NCBI GenBank assembly: GCA_003577145.1
Contig: QEUP01000015.1
Coordinates: 62,001-126,000 of the forward strand
DNA length: 64,000 bases
DNA from: Acidobacteriota bacterium
Lineage (GTDB): Bacteria; Actinomycetota; Acidimicrobiia; Acidimicrobiales; Microtrichaceae
Reading direction: 5' to 3'
In this document: piece by piece, positions 1-7,498 of the stretch
Position numbering within the stretch: the stretch's first letter is position 1
How the letters are laid out: each line of letters begins with the position of its first letter
Notes under the pieces: generated by a model
Told to the model about the DNA's origin: nothing
What the model saw: the letters and a program-made list of their open reading frames with translations, nothing else
The model's database searches: none
Program-made: the position numbers and the translations under genes

Positions 1-240
1 TTCCTTGTCGGCCTGCTCCATCTCGGCGAGTTCTTCCGGAGTGGGCTTTCTCGGCCCACTAACACTCTCGTCGAGCGCAGATTGAAGGGTGCCCGTGCCG
101 GGCTGGCTGAGTTCGTCATCCCCAGTTGCGACCTCTGATGGCTGCTGCTGCTGGAAGTTCCAAGCCGTTGCGGCCGCGATGAGGCAAACGAGAATTGCAG
201 CAATCACCCAGATGATCGATCTCTGAGTGGGTTTCGTCAT
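1..240 (-). CDS. Membrane-anchored or secreted protein, N-terminal part (runs off left edge)
   Basis: The first 80 codons of a gene that continues beyond the window edge. The ATG at 240 begins a short basic stretch (MTKPTQRS) followed by a hydrophobic segment of about 20 residues (IIWVIAAILVCLIAAATAW), then a hydrophilic Q/E/S/P-rich region. This is a signal anchor or uncleaved signal peptide with an extracytoplasmic linker. It lies 12 nt downstream of the secreted-protein gene at 253-720 on the same strand, so the two are probably co-transcribed. No domain is visible in this part and function is unknown. Confidence 0.6.
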   Translation of the reverse strand, partial: MTKPTQRSIIWVIAAILVCLIAAATAWNFQQQQPSEVATGDDELSQPGTGTLQSALDESVSGPRKPTPEELAEMEQADKE

Positions 241-252
241 CTCGTCACTTCC

Positions 253-720
253 TCACACCGGTCCGCACAGCAGCGCCCAAACCACTGGCCAGTTTGATTT
301 GAGTGAACCGGCAAGCCAAGCCCAGTGGAACACGCCAGCACGGTTCCACGCCGTCATCCAGTTCGGGCATGAGGCATCGGCCAAGGTGAAGGTCGGGCGC
401 CAGCCCGTGTCGTCACCGGCGCAGTAGAGCCAGTTGCCCTCGATAAGCACATGGTGTTCGAGATAGGTCCGGGTCCATGAATAGGTCACGAGGTTCCCGC
501 CTGGACATGGAGCATTGTGCACATCTGTTAGCGCTGTGTCGTCGATCCCCTGGATCCCGAAGTTGCGGTCCATGATCAGCGTGCCGCATCCGTGGTAGCC
601 CGCGCTGGAGCCGAACTCCTCGAAGAGATACGAGTTCTCCGCCATCGCCGGCGCGGCGTAGCTCACGATGAACACAAGCACCAGCGCCGCCGCGACAACC
701 ATGCGTGGTACACGACACAT
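253..720 (-). CDS. Small secreted protein, Cys- and Trp-rich, unknown function
   Basis: Encodes 155 aa. I chose the ATG at 720, not the longer frame opening at 810, because it puts a classical Sec signal peptide at the N-terminus (MCRVPR, hydrophobic VVAAALVLVFIVSYAA, cleavage after APAMA) and has AAGAGGG-like Shine-Dalgarno about 10 nt upstream. The mature part begins ENSYLFEEFG, has five cysteines (GCG, APCPGG, YCAG, SCPNW, LCGP) and many Trp, and ends WALLCGPV. I do not recognise a family. Secretion is clear; the role is not. The upstream region holds two perfect palindromes at 783-836 that may be operators. Confidence 0.6.
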   Translation of the reverse strand: MCRVPRMVVAAALVLVFIVSYAAPAMAENSYLFEEFGSSAGYHGCGTLIMDRNFGIQGIDDTALTDVHNAPCPGGNLVTYSWTRTYLEHHVLIEGNWLYCAGDDTGWRPTFTLADASCPNWMTAWNRAGVFHWAWLAGSLKSNWPVVWALLCGPV

Positions 721-782
721 CCCTATACAACCCTCTTGGCTTACGCGGTTCCCCGATCCATCCTCGCGCCCGAGGGTAGGGG

Positions 783-836
783 TTTCTATAGAAATCGGGG
801 AGAGGAACACTCAGCTACCAGACATGCGTACGCATG
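783..836. promoter_or_regulatory. Two perfect palindromes upstream of the secreted-protein pair
   Basis: TTTCTATAGAAA (783-794) and CATGCGTACGCATG (823-836) are both perfect palindromes. The first is a strikingly AT-rich island about 65 nt upstream of the start at 720, and on the minus strand it contains a TATAGA-type -10 candidate. The arrangement resembles a promoter with dimeric-repressor operators. The binding protein is unknown. Confidence 0.4.
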
Positions 837-842
837 GCGTTC

Positions 843-873
843 GAGGTCGCAGCCCAGGCTGCTGTGCGACCTC
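843..873 (-). terminator. Hairpin downstream of the cyclase gene
   Basis: GAGGTCGCA (843-851) pairs perfectly with TGCGACCTC (865-873) across a 13-nt loop that can fold further (GCAGCC/GGCTGC). It lies about 70 nt past the stop codon of the minus-strand gene ending at 942 and before the next minus-strand gene, so it may be an intrinsic terminator without a U-tract. Confidence 0.45.
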
Positions 874-941
874 CCGGCCAAGGAAACACCTTCTGGCCAA
901 GTGTGAGCTGCCGACGGACCAGGTTCCCACCACGAGTCAGT

Positions 942-3900
942 TCAAGCGGGGATGGCCCTACCGGAAGCGACCATCGAGTAGGCGGTTCGCCACCCGGTGG
1001 CTTCGATGCCCAGGCTCTTCAACCGCTGTTCGGCATCGTCGCACACCATCGCGGCCCGGTGATCGGCCTGCTCGGTCAACGCCACCCCTTCCGCCAGTCT
1101 GACAAGGGCCTGCGCGACGACGTCGTCGGTCGAGTCCGCCCGCTCCTGAGCCGTCACGAAGATCGACTCGCACTTCTCGACGCCTTCGCCGCGGCTGGTC
1201 ACCAGACCGGCCGCGATCTCGGCGGTGAGCCGGTCGAGGTAGGTGGCACGCGGGCTCTCAGCCACCTCTTCGACCCGCGCCAGAGCCTCGTCGTCGCGTC
1301 CCGCCGCACCGAGCGCCAAGGCGAGAGCCGAGAGGATGTAAGGACTCGGACCCAAGTCGTTGTCCGCGCAACAAGCGAGCTCCAGCACTTCGATGGCACC
1401 GGGGACGTCACCGCTCTGGAGCCGCCCCAGCCCAACGGCCACCAACTCGTCAGTGCGTCCGATCGCCGACAGATCGACTTCGTCGGCTCGAGGGTCTTGT
1501 TCGATCAGCAGCGCCGGATGCGGATCGCCGAGCTGGACCGCCGCGTTTGCCAACGAGATCGAGCTGAGCTCCTTGTAACGTGCCTCGCTCTCACCCATCT
1601 CGAGGGCAGCCGCCCTTTCGAGTGCGGCCATGCCGTCGACGATCCTGCCCATCGCGACGAGCGCGCGACCGTGGATCGCCAGAGCCTGCTGTAGGCCCAT
1701 CGTCTCGCTCAGGTCCTGGAATCGCTCGATCGCCCGGTCAGTAGCAGAGGCCGCGTCAGCCGCTCGGCCGGACCACAGCTCCACGCTGGCGATCACCACC
1801 TCCATCATGCCCTGACCCCAGCGATCGCCACGCTCCACCGCTTCGTGATGCACTCTCTGGGCGAGCTCGATCCCCTCGTCGAAATGGCCCTGGTGGAACT
1901 TCACGAAGGCCAGCAGGCCCAGGGCCCATCCGCGTCCCACACCGTCGCCGAGATCGGTGAAGGTAGCCGCTGACTCGCTCAAGCGCTTCTCTGCGTCGTA
2001 GACCTTCCCGTCGGTGAACTCGATCCATGCCAGGTTCTGCAAGGCCCATGCTTCGCCCCGGCGATCGCCTGCCTCGCGGTACGAGTCCAGGGCCGCAGAT
2101 ATCGAGTCGCGGGCCAGTTCGAGCTCTCCCCGCACGAGATCCTGGAAGCCCGAGTACCGCAGCGCTTCAGCGCGGCCCTGCTGATCACCTATGGCCTCGA
2201 ACTCCTCGATGGCACGGGCCAGCGACGAGCCGGCCTCCTCGAAGTCGCCCTCCTTGGTGGCGATCCCGCCGCCGATCATCGTGGCCCGGGCATGAGACCT
2301 CTTGTCACCGATGCCGTCGGCCATCTCCAGCGCGGCCTCGACATCGGCCCGGGCCTCTTTCAGGTTCCACATCTCGAGGTTGGCGTGGGCCCGCCCGACG
2401 AGGAGGCTGAGGTGGTCCGGACCGGCACCAGGACCCAGCAGCTCCAAGCCCTGGCTGAAGAAGCGTGACGACACCGGGTGGACATGAGCCTGTTCAGCGC
2501 GCCTCGCCGCCTCCCGGATCCATTTCAACGCCCGCTCGGCCAGCTCAGCCCGCTGTCCGTCGCTACTGCCGATCTCGCGCGCGATGAGTGCAGCCTCCGC
2601 GTAATGGCGGGCGATCAGGTCGACCACGCCATCATCGACGAAGCGATCGGCGAAGACGGCTTCCAGGTAGGCCGCGATGCCGGAGTGGCGCCGCATGCGA
2701 TCGGACTTGGTCAGCCGCGAGTAGGCGATCTCACGGACCAGATCGGACCTGAAAGCCCAGTCCGTCCCGTCGAAGGTCAGGATCTCCTTCTCTGCCAGCG
2801 ATTCGACGATGTCGCCGACATCAGGGATGTCCCTGATCCACTCCGACATCTTGTCGAGGACGTCGAGCGAGCCCCGGGACCCCCACACCGAAGCGTCCTC
2901 GAGCGTGTCGCGCTCGTCCTGGCCGAGACCATCTAGGCGGGCCGCCACCAGGCCCCGCAGGGTGTCGGGCAGGTCGCTGACCGACACGTCCGTCACCGTG
3001 CCGACGCCCACCTCGCTCAGCAGCACAACCAACTCCTCGAGGAAGAACGGATTGCCGCCACTGCGATCCAGCAAGACGTCCCTGAGGTCGGATGGGATGT
3101 CGGACGCCAACAAGGCATCGAGCAACAGCTCAGCCGAGTCGCGGTCGAGTGGATCGAGGTTCACAACCAGGCTGTTGTGTCGTCCCGCCCGCGGCGACCA
3201 GCGCTCGATCAGTGACCGCCGGGCCGTCGCCACCATCAGGAAGGGATGTCGACCCAGCTCCTCGGTCAGGTAGTCGATGGTTTCGAGGACGATGTCGTCG
3301 GCCCAGTGCAGATCCGCGATCCGGACCATGATGGGGCGCTGCTGCGCCGCGGCCTCGATGTAGACGTGCAGCGACTGGGACGCCTCGGCGCGAGCCCGCT
3401 CGGGTTCGATGTGACGCAGCGGGCCCTCTAACCCCATCAGGTACAGGAGCCCGTTGACGACCCTTGTGACATCGGGGTGCGACTCGGGATGGCCCAGAAC
3501 CCGCGCCACCGCCGTGGTCGTCTTCGAGGTTGCCTCGGTGAGAGAGTCGTCTTGAGTCACGCCGCTGCCGTTGCGCAACGCCTCGGCGATCGGCCACCAG
3601 ACGTTGGCCTCGCCATAGGGGACGCTGCGGCCGTCGAGGACGAGCATGTCGTGTTCGACCTCGGCCAGAGCTGCCAACTCCTCGGCGAGGCGGGTCTTGC
3701 CCACACCGGCCTCTCCGAGGATGAGGATCTGCTGGGCACGCCGGTGGCCGACCGCGGCATCGACGGCGTTGCTCATCATCCCCAGTTCGGCGTCTCGGCC
3801 GACCAATGGGGCTCTCAGGCGACGTGGGCGGTAACCGGGTGGCGCCAGCGCCGCGATGGCCACCCACACGTTCACGGGCTCCTCCCTACCCCGCGCCACG

Positions 3901-4472
3901 AGTGCGCCCCGCGACTCGTAGCCGATCACCTCCTTGGTCGCATGGAAGGTCGCCTCGCCGACCAGCACGTCGCCCGGTTCAGCCGAGGTCTCCAGACGCG
4001 ACGCGATGTTCACCACGTCACCCATGGCGGTGTAGTCGCCGCCGGCGCGCAACGCGCCGACGAGGACCTCGCCGGTGTTGACCCCGATCCGCATGCGGAT
4101 GTGGGCACCCGTCTCCTCGGAGTACTGGCCCAGGGTCTCCTGCATCTGAAGACCGGCGCGCACCGCCCTCTCGGCATCGTCCTCGTGAGCGATGGGGGCA
4201 CCGAAGAGGGCGACTATCGCGTCGCCGATGATCTTGTCGACGCGGCCGCCGAAGGCGGTGACGTCGGCAACCAGCCGTTCGAACGCATCGTCGACGAGGT
4301 TCTTGACCTGCTCCGGATCGAGGGTCTCGGACAGCGACGTGAAACCCACGAGATCGGCGAAGAGCACGGTGACGACGCGACGCTGGTCCGACGAACTGCG
4401 CAGCGCCTGCCCACACGACCAGCAGTAGCGTGCCGCGTCAGGACATTCGACACCGCAACTCCGGCACTTCAT
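942..4472 (-). CDS. Zinc-ribbon / class III adenylate cyclase / AAA ATPase / TPR regulator
   Basis: Encodes 1176 aa if started at the ATG at 4472. That start sits 7 nt behind a TATGAT box; a second in-frame ATG at 4484 would add four residues. In order: a zinc ribbon (C3-x2-C6, C17-x2-C20); a cyclase homology domain with both metal Asp (D40 in FADLVGF, D84 in GDAIVALFG), the Lys of the adenine pocket (K80) and the Asn/Arg pair (N155, R159 in VVNIASRLE), so catalysis is plausible; a STAND/AAA ATPase with P-loop GEAGVGKT near 253-260 and ADLHWAD as Walker B; and a long alpha-helical TPR-like C-terminus. The architecture matches large actinobacterial cyclase-AAA signalling proteins. What it senses and whether it makes cAMP are not visible. 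Confidence 0.88.
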   Translation of the reverse strand: MKCRSCGVECPDAARYCWSCGQALRSSSDQRRVVTVLFADLVGFTSLSETLDPEQVKNLVDDAFERLVADVTAFGGRVDKIIGDAIVALFGAPIAHEDDAERAVRAGLQMQETLGQYSEETGAHIRMRIGVNTGEVLVGALRAGGDYTAMGDVVNIASRLETSAEPGDVLVGEATFHATKEVIGYESRGALVARGREEPVNVWVAIAALAPPGYRPRRLRAPLVGRDAELGMMSNAVDAAVGHRRAQQILILGEAGVGKTRLAEELAALAEVEHDMLVLDGRSVPYGEANVWWPIAEALRNGSGVTQDDSLTEATSKTTTAVARVLGHPESHPDVTRVVNGLLYLMGLEGPLRHIEPERARAEASQSLHVYIEAAAQQRPIMVRIADLHWADDIVLETIDYLTEELGRHPFLMVATARRSLIERWSPRAGRHNSLVVNLDPLDRDSAELLLDALLASDIPSDLRDVLLDRSGGNPFFLEELVVLLSEVGVGTVTDVSVSDLPDTLRGLVAARLDGLGQDERDTLEDASVWGSRGSLDVLDKMSEWIRDIPDVGDIVESLAEKEILTFDGTDWAFRSDLVREIAYSRLTKSDRMRRHSGIAAYLEAVFADRFVDDGVVDLIARHYAEAALIAREIGSSDGQRAELAERALKWIREAARRAEQAHVHPVSSRFFSQGLELLGPGAGPDHLSLLVGRAHANLEMWNLKEARADVEAALEMADGIGDKRSHARATMIGGGIATKEGDFEEAGSSLARAIEEFEAIGDQQGRAEALRYSGFQDLVRGELELARDSISAALDSYREAGDRRGEAWALQNLAWIEFTDGKVYDAEKRLSESAATFTDLGDGVGRGWALGLLAFVKFHQGHFDEGIELAQRVHHEAVERGDRWGQGMMEVVIASVELWSGRAADAASATDRAIERFQDLSETMGLQQALAIHGRALVAMGRIVDGMAALERAAALEMGESEARYKELSSISLANAAVQLGDPHPALLIEQDPRADEVDLSAIGRTDELVAVGLGRLQSGDVPGAIEVLELACCADNDLGPSPYILSALALALGAAGRDDEALARVEEVAESPRATYLDRLTAEIAAGLVTSRGEGVEKCESIFVTAQERADSTDDVVAQALVRLAEGVALTEQADHRAAMVCDDAEQRLKSLGIEATGWRTAYSMVASGRAIPA

Positions 4473-4479
4473 GCCGGTA

Positions 4480-4485
4480 ATCATA
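4480..4485 (-). promoter_or_regulatory. -10 box TATGAT of the cyclase gene (leaderless)
   Basis: Minus-strand TATGAT lies 7 nt before the ATG at 4472, the geometry of a leaderless actinobacterial transcript. It decides in favour of 4472 over 4484 as start. Confidence 0.5.
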
Positions 4486-4599
4486 CGGCGTAAGTGGTTG
4501 CAACCGGCCTGGCGACTGGTGGCCCGGCCTGCGCTCTCCTACCCGAGGATGAGGGGCAATATCGGTCTGCCGGATGACGCCCCGGCCGGGTCATCCCGG

Positions 4600-4605
4600 T
4601 ATTTT
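4600..4605 (+). promoter_or_regulatory. -10 box TATTTT of the histidine kinase gene (leaderless)
   Basis: TATTTT is followed after 6 nt by GTG at 4612, with no Shine-Dalgarno sequence. It supports the GTG start and forms a divergent pair with the cyclase promoter at 4480-4485. Confidence 0.45.
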
Positions 4606-4611
4606 CTGAGT

Positions 4612-5817
4612 GTGAGCGACGTCCGGGCATCGTTGCGATGGTTCCGCTCCCATCCTCAGGTGGCGGACAGCATCCTCGTCGGCGTCCTGCTGGTGTGCTC
4701 CATCGCCGCGCTCTTCGCCGCCGAGGCCGCGCCCGGTTCGACGGAGCGGCCGGGTGACTTCTGGGGGGTGGTGCTGATCGTCGGCATGCTCGCCCCGCTG
4801 ACACAACGACACAGATACCCCCGCCTCGCGCTCGTGGCTGTCCTGCTCGCCACGATGCCCTACTGGATCCTCGACTATCCCGATGTGGTCGGCGGGGTCG
4901 GGCTGCTGGTCGCCGTGTACTCGGTTGCGTCCTACTGCGATCGCCGGCCGGCCCTCGAGATGCTGGCCCTCGTGCTGGTCGTCACGATCCCTGTCATGCT
5001 CGTCGGTGTCTTCGTCGAAGAGGAGAACCTCCCCATCGCTGCAGTGGTCGCTCAGGTGATGATCTTCGTCGGTGCCTGGGTCTTGGGTGACAGCACCCGC
5101 AACAGAAGGCTGTTGACCGAGGCGTACCGGCTCCGTGCCGAAGCGGCCGAGAAGGCGCAGGAAGAGCAGGCTCGCCGGGCGGCTCTCGACGAGCGCAGCC
5201 GGATCGCACGCGAGATGCACGATGTGGTCGCTCACAACATGTCGGTCATGGTCGTCCAGGCAGGTGGTGCCCGCAGGATGCTGCACCAGGACCCGGCCCA
5301 GACAGAGGCCGCCCTCGAGGCGATCGAACAGACAGGCCGGCAGGCGTTGGGTGAGATGCGCCGACTCCTCGGCGTGCTCCGGGAGGACGACACGACGGCT
5401 GACCTGTCACCCCAACCAGGCCTGGCAGGCGTGGAGGAACTGGTCTCGACCTGCAACGACGCCGGGCTGGCGGTCGACCTGGCGATCGAGGGTGAACCAC
5501 GTGATCTCCCTGCGGGGATCGACCTCTCGGCCTACAGGGTGGTGCAGGAAGCCCTGACCAACACGCTCAAGCACGCGGGTCCGGCGCTTGCTCACGTCAG
5601 GCTCGACTACGGCGAGACGGAGTTGCGTATCGAGGTCGTGGATGACGGTCGCGGTGCGGCGGCTGCAAGGGGCGGCCCCTCGATCGGGGCTCGCCAAGGC
5701 CTGGTGGGCATGCGCGAGAGAGTCGAGCTCTACGGGGGACGACTCGAAGCGGGACCGCGGCCCGGTGGCGGCTTCGGCGTGCGCGCGACCATTCCTTACG
5801 AGCGCGTACCTGTGTGA
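4612..5817 (+). CDS. NarL-type sensor histidine kinase
   Basis: Encodes 401 aa from GTG 4612. The frame is open further upstream, to 4471, but that stretch runs into the divergent cyclase gene. The N-terminal half has about four to five hydrophobic segments with short loops (residues 18-160), then a coiled-coil linker rich in E, A and R. HisKA_3 dimerisation domain: RSRIAREMHDVVAHN, phospho-acceptor H203. HATPase: N-box QEALTNTLKHA, then VDDGRG and a C-terminal GLVGMRERVELYGG. There is no large extracellular sensor domain, so it is probably an intramembrane-sensing kinase. Its partner is the response regulator 6 nt downstream. The adjacent ABC exporters suggest it controls, or senses flux through, these transporters; that is inference from position. 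Confidence 0.9.
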   Translation: MSDVRASLRWFRSHPQVADSILVGVLLVCSIAALFAAEAAPGSTERPGDFWGVVLIVGMLAPLTQRHRYPRLALVAVLLATMPYWILDYPDVVGGVGLLVAVYSVASYCDRRPALEMLALVLVVTIPVMLVGVFVEEENLPIAAVVAQVMIFVGAWVLGDSTRNRRLLTEAYRLRAEAAEKAQEEQARRAALDERSRIAREMHDVVAHNMSVMVVQAGGARRMLHQDPAQTEAALEAIEQTGRQALGEMRRLLGVLREDDTTADLSPQPGLAGVEELVSTCNDAGLAVDLAIEGEPRDLPAGIDLSAYRVVQEALTNTLKHAGPALAHVRLDYGETELRIEVVDDGRGAAAARGGPSIGARQGLVGMRERVELYGGRLEAGPRPGGGFGVRATIPYERVPV

Positions 5818-5823
5818 TCGACC

Positions 5824-6498
5824 ATGACCATCAGTGTGCTTGTCGTCGATGACCAGAAGCTGGTCCGTACCGGCTTCAGGATGATCCTCGACTCCGAGGA
5901 CGACATAGAGGTGGTAGCCGAGGCGGCCGATGGCAACGAGGCGCTCGCGGTCTACGCCACGGTGCAGCCCGACGTCGTGCTGATGGACATCCGCATGCCC
6001 AACATGGACGGTGTCGAGGCCACCCGTGGCCTCGTCGAGCGCGACAGCTCCGCTCTCGTGCTGATCCTCACCACCTTCGACCTCGATGAGTACGTCTACG
6101 CGGCCCTCCGAGCCGGTGCGTCGGGCTTCCTGCTCAAAGACACCCCTCCCGAACAGCTCATCGAGGCCGTTCGTGCGGTTGCTCGGGGCGATGCATTGAT
6201 CGCGCCGAGCGTGACCCGACGACTGATCGAGACCTTCGCCCACAAGCTGCCGCGCGGTGAAGGGGAGCCTCCGGTCCGCAAACACCTCGAAGCCCTGACA
6301 GATCGCGAGGTGGACGTCTTGACTCTCATGGCACGCGGCTTGTCGAACGCCGAGATCGCGGCGGAGCTCTTCGTGGGGGAGACGACCGTCAAGACCCACG
6401 TCGGGCACATCCTGACAAAGCTGGCTGCCAGAGACCGCGTGCAGGCAGTCGTGGCGGCTTACGAATCCGGTCTGGTGGTACCCGGCGGGACCGACTGA
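5824..6498 (+). CDS. NarL/LuxR-family response regulator
   Basis: Encodes 224 aa, starting 6 nt after the kinase stop. The receiver is intact: acidic pair VVDDQ at 8-10, phospho-acceptor D55 (VVLMDIRMP), the switch Thr in ILTTFD and Lys in FLLKDTPP. A GerE/LuxR helix-turn-helix follows (LTDREVDVLTLMARGLSNAEIAAELFVGETTVKTHV region). It forms a two-component system with the kinase at 4612-5817 and probably regulates the ABC modules that begin about 210 nt downstream. Binding sites are not evident in the 6499-6709 gap, where I see no gene. Confidence 0.93.
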   Translation: MTISVLVVDDQKLVRTGFRMILDSEDDIEVVAEAADGNEALAVYATVQPDVVLMDIRMPNMDGVEATRGLVERDSSALVLILTTFDLDEYVYAALRAGASGFLLKDTPPEQLIEAVRAVARGDALIAPSVTRRLIETFAHKLPRGEGEPPVRKHLEALTDREVDVLTLMARGLSNAEIAAELFVGETTVKTHVGHILTKLAARDRVQAVVAAYESGLVVPGGTD

Positions 6499-6709
6499 CC
6501 GGGCGCCGGTACGAGGTTCTGCCGGAGTCACCCAGCTCGCAGCAGCGACGACGGTTCCGGACGCGCGGTCTCACACCGCAGCACGAGACACGCCCGCCCA
6601 AACCGTCCCCTGGGACGACACCGAATCGCCGCCAGGCCTGACGACAGCGCAGGTCGGTCATGAGACGTTGTGCTCAGTCACGAGTCAGCTATCACAAGGA
6701 GGTCAGGCG

Positions 6710-7495
6710 ATGAGCACGTCCATCGACGTGAGCACGGTCACCAGCGAGGGTCACGACGGGGCCCGACAACTCGCTGCCGCCCGGACACACCGAGCAGTGA
6801 AGGTCTACGGGTCCGCCGAAACAGCGGTCCGAGCCCTCGACGGCATCGACGTGGTGTTCGACAGGGCCATGTTCACCGCCATCATGGGTCCGTCAGGGTC
6901 CGGGAAGTCGACCCTCATGCACTGTCTTGCCGGCCTCGACGACCTGACCTCGGGTGAGGTCTGGTTGGGCGAGACCCAACTCGGGCGCCTCAGCGAGAAA
7001 CAGCTGACCCGCACCAGGAGGGAGAAGCTCGGCTTCGTGTTCCAGGCCTTCAACCTGGTTCCCAGCCTCACTGCACTGGAGAACATCACGCTTCCCCTCG
7101 ACCTCGCGAGCCGCCGTCCCGACAAGACCTGGCTCGACCACGTCATCGAGACGGTGGGCCTCGGCCAACGCCTCGCGCACCGCCCCTGCGAGCTCTCCGG
7201 TGGCCAGCAGCAGCGGGTCGCGGTGGCCCGGGCACTGGCATCCCGGCCCGAGGTCATCTTCGCCGACGAACCGACCGGCAACCTCGACACCAGCAGCGGC
7301 GCCGAGGTGCTCGATCTCCTGCGCCTGGCCGTCAGGGAGTACGGTCGCACTGTTGTGATGGTCACCCATGACCCGGTTGCAGCCTCGTATTCGGAACGGG
7401 TCGTCTTCCTCGCCGACGGGAAGATCGTCGACGACATGGCTGGTCCGACGCCAGAACGCGTCATCGACCGGATGAAGAGCGTCGGGGAGGTGTGA
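6710..7495 (+). CDS. ABC exporter ATP-binding subunit (module 1)
   Basis: Encodes 261 aa. The ATG at 6710 is chosen because AAGGAGG (6696-6702) sits 7 nt before it; the frame opens further upstream at 6668. Walker A GPSGSGKS, Q-loop FQAFNLVP, signature LSGGQQQR and Walker B VIFADEPTGNLD are all present: the MacB/LolD-type subfamily that pairs with FtsX-type permeases. It has an N-terminal extension of about 35 residues before the core. The permease gene follows 3 nt after the stop. It is closely related to the ATPase at 10184-10933, a tandem module duplication. Confidence 0.93.
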   Translation: MSTSIDVSTVTSEGHDGARQLAAARTHRAVKVYGSAETAVRALDGIDVVFDRAMFTAIMGPSGSGKSTLMHCLAGLDDLTSGEVWLGETQLGRLSEKQLTRTRREKLGFVFQAFNLVPSLTALENITLPLDLASRRPDKTWLDHVIETVGLGQRLAHRPCELSGGQQQRVAVARALASRPEVIFADEPTGNLDTSSGAEVLDLLRLAVREYGRTVVMVTHDPVAASYSERVVFLADGKIVDDMAGPTPERVIDRMKSVGEV

Positions 7496-7498
7496 GCC

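Noticed and set aside
834-1694. A 286-codon open frame on the plus strand inside the cyclase-AAA gene
   Set aside because: Antisense shadow of a long GC-rich gene with clear domains; the translation is low-complexity Arg/Pro/Gly with no motif.
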